From contig JAKMEU010000008.1 of assembly GCA_022425845.1 (NCBI GenBank), positions 1 to 7,131 of the forward strand: a stretch of DNA of 7,131 nucleotides. The letters are read 5' to 3'. A program made the translations under genes and the position numbers. The notes below the pieces were generated by a model. That model was not told the origin of the DNA, did no database searches, and saw nothing but the letters and a program-made list of their open reading frames with translations. The DNA comes from Luminiphilus sp. Its GTDB lineage: Bacteria > Pseudomonadota > Gammaproteobacteria > Pseudomonadales > Halieaceae. Of the stretch, positions 1 to 4,437 are shown piece after piece (positions within the stretch are counted from its first letter, which is position 1; each line of letters opens with the position of its first letter).

Positions 1-761
1 CGCTGGAAGGTATTGATCGCGAGTCTGTAGACCAGCTGGCGCTGACCAGTCAGCAACGTGCTGCTCGTGCCATCGCGGAAGGCCGCTTCGACAGATCAGT
101 CATCCCGGTGGAAAATCCCGACGGGTCCCTGGCTCTGGACCACGAAGAATTTCCGCGCCCCGAAACCACGCTGGACAGTTTGTCGGGCCTGAAGACGGTC
201 TTTGATGTTGTGCGCGACGTACCGGTGGATGAAGCCGGCACCACTTATGGGCAATTGATACAGCAGAAATATCCGCAGTTGGGGCGCTTTCAGCATATTC
301 ATCACGCCGGCAACTCATCGGGTGTTGTGGACGGTGCCGCCGCCCTGTTACTGGCGTCCGAGTCCTATGTCGAAACCCGGGGTGTTACGCCCCGGGCGCG
401 GGTGGTAGCCACCGCCAATCAAGGTGACTGTCCAACCCTGATGCTGAATGCCCCAGTGCCCGCGGCGAGAAAGGTGTTGGCAAAAGCCGGTCTGTCGGTG
501 GAGGACATTGATCTTTGGGAGATCAATGAGGCTTTTGCGGTGGTGGCGGAGAAGTTTATTCGCGATCTGGGCCTCGATCGAGAAAAGGTCAACGTGAATG
601 GCGGCGCAATGGCCCTAGGGCACCCGATTGGAGCGACCGGTTCAATTCTAATTGGGACGGTTCTTGATGAATTGGAGCGACAGGAAAAGCGTTATGGGCT
701 GGTCACCATGTGCGCGGCCGGGGGGATGGCGCCGGCCATTGTTATTGAGCGGGTTGCCTGA
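1..761 (+). CDS. Acetyl-CoA C-acyltransferase (thiolase), C-terminal part; 5' end outside window
   Basis: Thiolases condense or cleave acyl-CoA with CoA, usually in fatty-acid, sterol-side-chain or polyhydroxyalkanoate metabolism in the cytoplasm. The first complete codon is at base 3 and the frame stays open from the window edge to TGA at 759-761, so the gene is truncated at its 5' side. The second half of the family is clear: HHAGNSSGVVDGAAALLLAS, then NEAFA (525-539), then GGAMALGHPIGATGS with the catalytic His codon at 621-623, then MCAAGGMAPA with the second catalytic Cys at 711-713. The N-terminal nucleophilic Cys lies upstream of the window. The HHAGNSSG and CAAGGMAPA forms resemble the FadA5/FadA6-like acetyl-CoA acetyltransferases more than PhaA, which has CIGGG; this subfamily placement is inference. 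The gene converges with the minus-strand gene ending at 813. The 51-bp gap has only a weak CGCTG/CAGCG hairpin (785-801) and no T-tract. Confidence 0.93.
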   Translation, partial: LEGIDRESVDQLALTSQQRAARAIAEGRFDRSVIPVENPDGSLALDHEEFPRPETTLDSLSGLKTVFDVVRDVPVDEAGTTYGQLIQQKYPQLGRFQHIHHAGNSSGVVDGAAALLLASESYVETRGVTPRARVVATANQGDCPTLMLNAPVPAARKVLAKAGLSVEDIDLWEINEAFAVVAEKFIRDLGLDREKVNVNGGAMALGHPIGATGSILIGTVLDELERQEKRYGLVTMCAAGGMAPAIVIERVA

Positions 762-812
762 TCACTTGAATCGCAGGTCTTGGGCGCTGCTCCTGTCAGC
801 GGCTGGCGCTGT

Positions 813-1178
813 TCATCCTTCGACGTGAAAAAGCTTATTGATGATCCGCCACTCGCCGTCGTGCTCAATGAATGACAGCGTGTCGAGAAAAGTCAGTCCA
901 AGGTAGGCATCGCGAACGCGCGCTACTGCCGTATGACCTGCGATATCAATGGAAATGATCTCCAGCTCCGCTGGCTCCCCGTTGGCCTTTGGCGAGGGCT
1001 GTTGGCTAGCGACGAAATCGGCAAACCCCGTCACCGACATATGTTGGAAGCCGTTGGGCAGATACCCTGTAATCCACGCGTCCGGGTGAAAGGCTGTATG
1101 GGCTTTTTCGCTACTGGATTCATACATGCAGTCAAAATAAGTCTGGATAGTATTGGTAATCTGTTGGCGGTTATTCAT
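813..1178 (-). CDS. NTF2-fold protein, putative lumazine-binding-like family
   Basis: This 121-residue protein has no signal peptide and so is probably cytoplasmic. It has the layout of the SnoaL/NTF2 superfamily, and specifically of the 'putative lumazine-binding' proteins (Lumazine_bd_2). An N-terminal helix pair (about 4-30: QQITNTIQTYFDCMYESSS) is followed by a FHPDAWITGY segment (30-39), and the C-terminal sheet reads TAVARVRDAYLGLTFLDTLSFIEHDGEWRIINKLFH (83-118). The D.LSF...DGEWRIINK pattern is the typical end of the family. Members are about 115-135 residues, so the length is normal. Most have no assigned substrate, and none is assigned here. ATG at 1178 is preceded by an AGGG about 9 bases upstream. 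A GATAAT box at 1210-1215 could be its -10. It is the downstream member of two small NTF2-like genes on this strand, but the 233-bp gap and hairpin before it suggest separate transcription. Confidence 0.85.
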   Translation of the reverse strand: MNNRQQITNTIQTYFDCMYESSSEKAHTAFHPDAWITGYLPNGFQHMSVTGFADFVASQQPSPKANGEPAELEIISIDIAGHTAVARVRDAYLGLTFLDTLSFIEHDGEWRIINKLFHVEG

Positions 1179-1188
1179 GGTCAGCGCC

Positions 1189-1235
1189 CTGTGTTATCCG
1201 ATGGCGTAGATTATCAAGTTCGGTTCCTGGGGTAA
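1189..1235 (-). promoter_or_regulatory. Possible sigma-70 promoter for the NTF2-like gene at 813-1178
   Basis: On the minus strand GATAAT (1215 to 1210) matches TATAAT at five of six bases. It would put a transcription start near 1203, about 25 bases before the ATG. No good -35 box sits 16-18 bases upstream (the hexamer at 17 bases is TCCTTA), so the call rests on the -10 alone and would need an activator or transcript data. Confidence 0.3.
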
Positions 1236-1286
1236 GGAGCGCTGGAGGGCACCCCTGTTGAAAGAGCTTCGCGGGGCAGATGTAAA

Positions 1287-1315
1287 GACGGCCCCCCGGT
1301 TACTGGGGCGCCGTC
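1287..1315. terminator. Strong GC hairpin, possible minus-strand terminator
   Basis: GACGGC (1287-1292) pairs perfectly with GCCGTC (1310-1315). Four more C-G pairs follow inside a single mismatch or bulge, around a loop of about 7 bases. On the minus strand the hairpin is followed by TTTACAT, only a weak U-tract. It lies about 97 bases past the stop of the secreted NTF2 gene (1412-1789) and upstream of the next minus-strand gene, so it may separate their transcripts. The 233-bp gap 1179-1411 holds no other convincing gene. Confidence 0.4.
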
Positions 1316-1411
1316 GCTGGGTCAATTCGCGGCGCGCCAAATACTCAATGCAAAAGGAGCGCCGCACAACAGGCCAGCCGCGGCGACCTCAGCCCCGCAG
1401 CTTGGAACCTG

Positions 1412-1789
1412 TCAGGCGTCGGGAGCGGATGCCGTCGCAACGACGATCCAGTTTTCACCCTGTTTCTGGAATACATGGAGGCTGGCATGGGGGTCTGAAC
1501 CTGCGGCAGTGTGCACCATGACCGCGATGTCATCACTCAGGAATTTAACCTGATAGCCACTGACCACGTAGTCTTCGTCAGCGGTCGTGGCTGCCGCAGC
1601 GACCATATCACTAAAACTGACCAGGCCTCCGGGACCGATACCCATCACATCTTCGGCGACGTAACCCGCCGGTCCACCCGCTGAACCCCATTGCTTGTCC
1701 AGTGCAATCAGGCTCTCTGCCCCATCGGCTATCGCCAAAGGTGACGTGGCGAACAGGAGGGTTAGAAGCAAATTTTTATGTAATTTCAT
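1412..1789 (-). CDS. Secreted NTF2/SnoaL-like (DUF4440-type) small protein
   Basis: The 125-residue product starts with a textbook signal peptide: MKLHKN, a hydrophobic LLLTLLFATSPLAI core, then cleavage near A21-D22. The mature part begins ESLIALDKQWG, the usual first helix of DUF4440/SnoaL-like NTF2-fold proteins. It ends in three strands: YVVSGYQVKFLSDDIAVMVHTA (74-95), ASLHVFQKQGENWIVVATA (102-120). The protein should be periplasmic or secreted; no enzymatic activity can be assigned. The frame is open upstream to 2038, but ATG at 1789 is chosen because the signal peptide begins there and GGAG lies five bases before it. The longer version would add 83 residues with no coding character. It diverges from the glycosidase gene at 2116 across a region with a CRP-type site. 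Family assignment is by pattern and is moderately sure; the reading frame and export are well supported. Confidence 0.82.
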   Translation of the reverse strand: MKLHKNLLLTLLFATSPLAIADGAESLIALDKQWGSAGGPAGYVAEDVMGIGPGGLVSFSDMVAAAATTADEDYVVSGYQVKFLSDDIAVMVHTAAGSDPHASLHVFQKQGENWIVVATASAPDA

Positions 1790-1819
1790 GATTTCTCCGA
1801 CAGTTAGCTGGATGCTTTT

Positions 1820-1839
1820 TGGAAGTTCCACCTGAGGTG
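1820..1839. promoter_or_regulatory. Two adjacent 11-bp palindromes (possible operator)
   Basis: TGGAA-G-TTCCA (1820-1830) overlaps CACCT-G-AGGTG (1829-1839) by two bases. Both are perfect five-base inverted repeats around a single G. They lie 31-50 bases upstream of the ATG of the secreted NTF2 gene, where they would fall in or near its 5' leader. They could bind a dimeric regulator or form RNA hairpins. There is no second copy in the window, and the call rests on symmetry alone. Confidence 0.35.
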
Positions 1840-1852
1840 TGATTCCATGCAG

Positions 1853-1858
1853 CATATA
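1853..1858 (-). promoter_or_regulatory. Possible -10 box for the secreted NTF2 gene
   Basis: TATATG on the minus strand would place a start near 1846 and a leader of about 57 bases. The matching -35 region (AAACCC at 17 bases) is poor. The CRP-like site centred at 1902.5 would then be about 57 bases upstream of the start, close to but not exactly the class I activation distance of 61.5. Weak call. Confidence 0.25.
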
Positions 1859-1894
1859 GCGTTGTACAAGGCGGAGGGTTTGCACTGGACCAAA

Positions 1895-1910
1895 TGTGAT
1901 ACAAGTCACA
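1895..1910. promoter_or_regulatory. CRP/Vfr-type binding site, TGTGA-N6-TCACA
   Basis: Both half-sites are exact to the CRP consensus (TGTGA 1895-1899, TCACA 1906-1910, spacer TACAAG), and AAA precedes the left half as in the extended consensus AAATGTGA. The site is in the 326-bp region between two divergent genes, 106 bases before the secreted NTF2 gene's ATG and 205 bases before the glycosidase's ATG. A catabolite-type control of a sugar-cleaving enzyme is plausible. Which gene it serves cannot be settled: CTGACA at 1911-1916 resembles a plus-strand -35 abutting the site, but no good -10 follows at the right distance. Confidence 0.65.
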
Positions 1911-2100
1911 CTGACAAGAGATGGCCAGGCCCTGTGGTGATAGAGCGTCCGACTCTGGATCCATGGACGACGCTGGGTTTGGATGAGTGCGCTGGTCGGT
2001 TTCCGCGCCCGCTGTCCTGGCGAAGCTGGGGTAGCCAAACAAGCGACTGGCAGGGCTCAAGGTCAACTCGTTGGGGGGCGACCGGATGTTAACGCGTTGG

Positions 2101-2106
2101 GGAGGA
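2101..2106 (+). promoter_or_regulatory. Shine-Dalgarno GGAGGA that decides the glycosidase start
   Basis: GGAGGA lies nine bases before ATG 2116 and is the best ribosome-binding sequence near any in-frame start. The competing starts are TTG 2071 (AAGG eight bases upstream) and ATG 2086 (only a G-run upstream). Confidence 0.6.
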
Positions 2107-2115
2107 CTTGGGGCT

Positions 2116-3177
2116 ATGGCCGGATCAAGGTGGACCGAGGAGCGAGCGACGCATTGGGCTTTGGATCAGCCCTGGCTGGTGGGGTGTAACTTTACACCCA
2201 GTACGGCGAGCAACCAGTTGGAAATGTGGCAGCCCGAAACCTTCGATTCCGACACAATCGCCAGGGAACTTCGGTGGGCCTCCGAGATGGGTATGAACAG
2301 CGTCCGGGTCTTCCTTCACGACCTGGTCTGGCTGGCGGACCCCGATGGCTTCAAGTCGCGTATCGACACGTTCCTGCAGCTCGCTGACGGAGTGGGCATT
2401 CGGACGATGTTCGTGTTGTTTGACGACTGCTGGTTTCCGCCCCAGGCGGGCCCCCAGCTCGAGCCTGTCCCGGGCGTACACAATTCACGATGGGCGCAGT
2501 CACCGGGGCACGCCGTTGCAGCCGATCTGTCCCAGTGGCCACGTCTCGAGGGTTATGTCAGGGACATCATGGGTGCTTTCGGGCACGATGAGCGCGTTTG
2601 TGTCTGGGATCTGTACAACGAACCCGGGAACGCCATATTGCCTTTCGCGGCGTTACCCCCTTATCGCGCGATACCGCCTGCGCTGATCAAGCTATTTCGG
2701 CATTTCGTTCTGCCTAGCCCAACCCTGCCTTTGTTGCGAGCCTGCTTCGATTGGGCGCGCTCCGTCGAGCCCATACAGCCGCTCACGGTGGCGGTTTGGG
2801 CGCCCATTCCCCGCCTGAACCGCTTGCAGCTCGAATGCTCCGATGTGATCTCCTTCCATCAGTATATGGGCGCAAAACAACTCAAAGCTAAAATTGACGC
2901 GCTGCGCAAGCAATACCGGCGGCCCATTCTCTGCACAGAGTGGTTGGCCCGGCCGGTGGGCAGTCGGGTAGAAACGCATTTGCCACTTTTTAGGGAAGAG
3001 GACGTCGGCTGCTATAACTGGGGCCTGGTATCGGGGCGCACGCAAACGGTTCACCCCTGGGGTGACCGGCCGGGGGCGCCTGAGCCTGCAGTTTGGCATC
3101 ACGACCTGCTGCGCCCCGATGGATCAGGATTCGATGATCGTGAGATCGAGGTGTTCAAACGCCTGACGGCACACTAG
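2116..3177 (+). CDS. Cytosolic glycoside hydrolase, TIM-barrel GH5/clan GH-A type
   Basis: The 353-residue protein shows the landmarks of a retaining clan GH-A glycosidase (often annotated cellulase-family or 1,4-beta-xylanase). After a short polar N-terminus comes WLVGCNFTPS (20-29), then MNSVRVFLHDLVW (60-72), RTMFVLFDDCW (96-106), and VWDLYNEPGN (163-172) with the acid/base Glu169 in the NEP motif. VISFHQYMG (244-252) and ILCTEWLARP (271-280) follow, the latter carrying the nucleophile Glu275. NWGLVSGRTQT (301-311) supplies a substrate-stacking Trp. Both catalytic carboxylates are present, so it should be active; whether the substrate is a beta-glucan, mannan or xylan oligomer cannot be read. 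There is no signal peptide or carbohydrate-binding module, so it probably acts on imported oligosaccharides or a glycoconjugate inside the cell. The start at 2116 is preferred for its Shine-Dalgarno; 2086 or TTG 2071 would add 10 or 15 residues. It stands alone downstream of a CRP-like site. Confidence 0.85.
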   Translation: MAGSRWTEERATHWALDQPWLVGCNFTPSTASNQLEMWQPETFDSDTIARELRWASEMGMNSVRVFLHDLVWLADPDGFKSRIDTFLQLADGVGIRTMFVLFDDCWFPPQAGPQLEPVPGVHNSRWAQSPGHAVAADLSQWPRLEGYVRDIMGAFGHDERVCVWDLYNEPGNAILPFAALPPYRAIPPALIKLFRHFVLPSPTLPLLRACFDWARSVEPIQPLTVAVWAPIPRLNRLQLECSDVISFHQYMGAKQLKAKIDALRKQYRRPILCTEWLARPVGSRVETHLPLFREEDVGCYNWGLVSGRTQTVHPWGDRPGAPEPAVWHHDLLRPDGSGFDDREIEVFKRLTAH

Positions 3178-3180
3178 GTC

Positions 3181-3210
3181 CTGGGGGCCGGTCTCATGTT
3201 GGGCCACCAG
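3181..3210. terminator. Hairpin between convergent genes, possible bidirectional terminator
   Basis: CTGG-G-GGCC (3181-3189) pairs with GGCC-A-CCAG (3202-3210) around a 12-base loop, with one G/A mismatch. It lies in the 49-bp gap between the stops of two convergent genes, where a two-way terminator is expected. No T-tract follows on either strand, so intrinsic termination is uncertain. Confidence 0.3.
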
Positions 3211-3226
3211 CGCGACGCCCTATCAT

Positions 3227-3886
3227 TCAGAAGCTGTCCCCTGCACTGGGTTCTTTGGTTTCCCGCCATTGCTGCCTGGCGGTGGGGTTGTTTTTGGCGG
3301 TGCCCAGCATCACGATCGGGCCGCGCTCTGTGGTGACCTCGGAAATATCCACAATGGTATTAAAGTCACCCTCGGCATTGAGCTGCCACTGCGCGTACTT
3401 TAAAACGTCTTCCTCTCGCCGTACGTGGTCAGGTTCTCCAAAGCGTTGGGAGAGTCGAACGAGCAGATGTTCTAAATCTGCGCGGTACAGCGTGAAGAGT
3501 AAAGTCGCGTTAAAATACGGGGCTTCGTAGGGCCATAAAGACGCTCGGTAAACAGGAAATCCCGCGACTGTCAGTCTGGAGTCACCCGGTCCGAATTTCG
3601 TGCATCGGTACCAGTCGCCCAGACTCTGCGGCGTTTGGGGCTCTTCAGCCGAAACATCCACCGCACCCTGCTGAGTTTCCTCGCACTGCGCAAAAAAGGC
3701 ATTGTTGGAGCGGTCGACGCCTGTGCCTCGGCCCTCGTCAAGATACACGGCTCCCTGTGCCTCACTGACCGCTTCAAATTCCTCAAGCGGCATTCCCGCA
3801 TAGAAGTCCATAAACTTGGGTGCACCGTCCTGCGCGGCAAGACTGGTGGAAAGAAAAATACCGAGTGATGCGATGAGTGTTTTCAT
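3227..3886 (-). CDS. Exported protein of unknown family (219 residues)
   Basis: I do not recognise the family. A clear signal peptide (MKTLIASLGIFLSTSLAA, cleavage near A18-Q19) predicts a periplasmic or secreted product. The mature part opens with FMDFYAGMPLEEFEAV (25-40), a 'G-M-x-L-x-x-F' opening seen in several small periplasmic families. It has exactly two cysteines, C68 and C95 (DWYRCTKF), which could form a disulphide. A beta-rich middle (TVAGFPVYRASLWPYEAPYF, 106-125) is followed by a helix ending LSQRFGEPD (145-153), a motif frequent in small lipoprotein or periplasmic folds. The tail is charged and polar. ATG 3886 is chosen because AGGA lies about eight bases upstream and the signal peptide starts there; the frame is open to an ATG at 3982, which would bury the signal peptide behind 32 polar residues. 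It is monocistronic and convergent with the glycosidase. Confidence 0.8.
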   Translation of the reverse strand: MKTLIASLGIFLSTSLAAQDGAPKFMDFYAGMPLEEFEAVSEAQGAVYLDEGRGTGVDRSNNAFFAQCEETQQGAVDVSAEEPQTPQSLGDWYRCTKFGPGDSRLTVAGFPVYRASLWPYEAPYFNATLLFTLYRADLEHLLVRLSQRFGEPDHVRREEDVLKYAQWQLNAEGDFNTIVDISEVTTERGPIVMLGTAKNNPTARQQWRETKEPSAGDSF

Positions 3887-3987
3887 ATCTCTATCCTTGA
3901 GTTGCTCGAGTGACTTCATGTAACCCGTCTGAACCGTTTCGCGCTCTCGGACCTTGCTATCAGCCCCAGCCCGCCTATTCATGGTAA

Positions 3988-4025
3988 CCAGCTGGCAGAC
4001 GTCTGGGCCATGAGAATAGTTCTCA
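3988..4025. promoter_or_regulatory. Run of three palindromes (possible operator cluster)
   Basis: CCAGCTGG (3988-3995), CAGACGTCTG (3996-4005) and TGAGAA-TAG-TTCTCA (4011-4025) follow one another with at most five bases between them. The last is a perfect 6-3-6 inverted repeat, a form typical of dimeric repressor operators. They lie about 100-140 bases upstream of the start of the exported unknown protein (minus strand) and over 400 bases from the DUF1254 gene, so they more likely serve the former. No regulator is known. Confidence 0.35.
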
Positions 4026-4072
4026 CGATTTCCAGACAGGCGCCCGGACGCGTTGTGGTAGTGCGAGACTGT

Positions 4073-4092
4073 CGATTAAGCGATTAAGCGAT
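4073..4092 (+). repeat. CGATTAAG tandem repeat, 2.5 copies
   Basis: The eight-base unit CGATTAAG occurs at 4073-4080 and 4081-4088, followed by a partial CGAT (4089-4092). It is exact and intergenic. It may be slippage noise or an iterated binding site. Confidence 0.6.
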
Positions 4093-4297
4093 GCTTATGG
4101 CCGTAATGAACGCTGCTGCCCCCGCGGGTGCGGCCAAGCCATCGGAATTCGATACCCTTAAAGAAAAAATAAGACGCCACATTCAAGGTGCAGGGCGAGG
4201 GCAGCGTGTGGGGTCAAGGCCCATCAAACGCTAGCACTGAGACTGATACGACATTACCGACCCTTTCACTTGGCGTGCATTCAAAGAATGACAACGT

Positions 4298-4368
4298 GGG
4301 TTGTCTGCGGGCGAGAGCCATCCATTGCGTTTACACTCTCCTCCTGAAGTTGAGTCTACTGACAACCC
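4298..4368. repeat. Long-range inverted repeat GGGTTGTC / GACAACCC
   Basis: The two exact eight-base arms lie at 4298-4305 and 4361-4368, separated by 55 bases. They can extend by a T-G wobble and a G-C pair on the outer side. They sit upstream of the DUF1254 gene and could form a leader stem or paired protein sites, but an eight-base match across this distance is not rare. Confidence 0.3.
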
Positions 4369-4374
4369 GCTGCA

Positions 4375-4389
4375 TGCATCTCAGATGCA
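4375..4389. promoter_or_regulatory. 15-bp palindrome TGCATC-TCA-GATGCA upstream of the DUF1254 gene
   Basis: This is a perfect six-base inverted repeat around a three-base centre, ending 48 bases before the ATG at 4438. The place suits a repressor operator or a leader hairpin. It has the same 6-3-6 layout as the palindrome at 4011-4025 but a different sequence, so it need not bind the same protein. Confidence 0.35.
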
Positions 4390-4437
4390 AATCCGAACCG
4401 AACGTTTTGATCCCTGATTTCATAAAAGGAAGTAACC

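Larger units (their letters stand above)
3887..4437. other. 551-bp divergent intergenic region, no supported gene
   Basis: This gap separates the exported unknown protein (minus) from the DUF1254 gene (plus). I find no gene with both a start signal and coding character. It holds three consecutive palindromes (3988-4025), a CGATTAAG tandem repeat (4073-4092), an A-rich stretch near 4158-4172, a long-range inverted repeat (4298-4305 with 4361-4368) and a 15-bp palindrome (4375-4389). No convincing sigma-70 promoter pair was found for either gene; TTTACA at 4330-4335 could be a -35, with TCTACT 19 bases later as a poor -10. Confidence 0.6.

Noticed and set aside
785..801. CGCTG/CAGCG hairpin as terminator for the thiolase
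   Set aside because: Only five pairs and no T-tract on either strand.
1258..1521. 87-residue Arg-rich plus-strand frame
   Set aside because: Arg/Pro-rich translation typical of a wrong frame in GC-rich DNA; spans the hairpin and the end of the opposite NTF2 gene.
1412..2038. Longer 208-residue version of the secreted NTF2 protein
   Set aside because: The first 83 residues have no recognisable character, cover the CRP-like site, and would bury a clear signal peptide; ATG 1789 has its own GGAG.
2692..3102. 136-residue minus-strand frame inside the glycosidase
   Set aside because: Antisense shadow; the plus frame holds both catalytic motifs.
3227..3982. 251-residue version of the exported unknown protein
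   Set aside because: It places 32 polar residues before the signal peptide; ATG 3886 has a good ribosome-binding site.
4141..4153. ATCG-GAATT-CGAT near-palindrome
   Set aside because: Only four-base outer arms around an odd centre; too weak to call a site.
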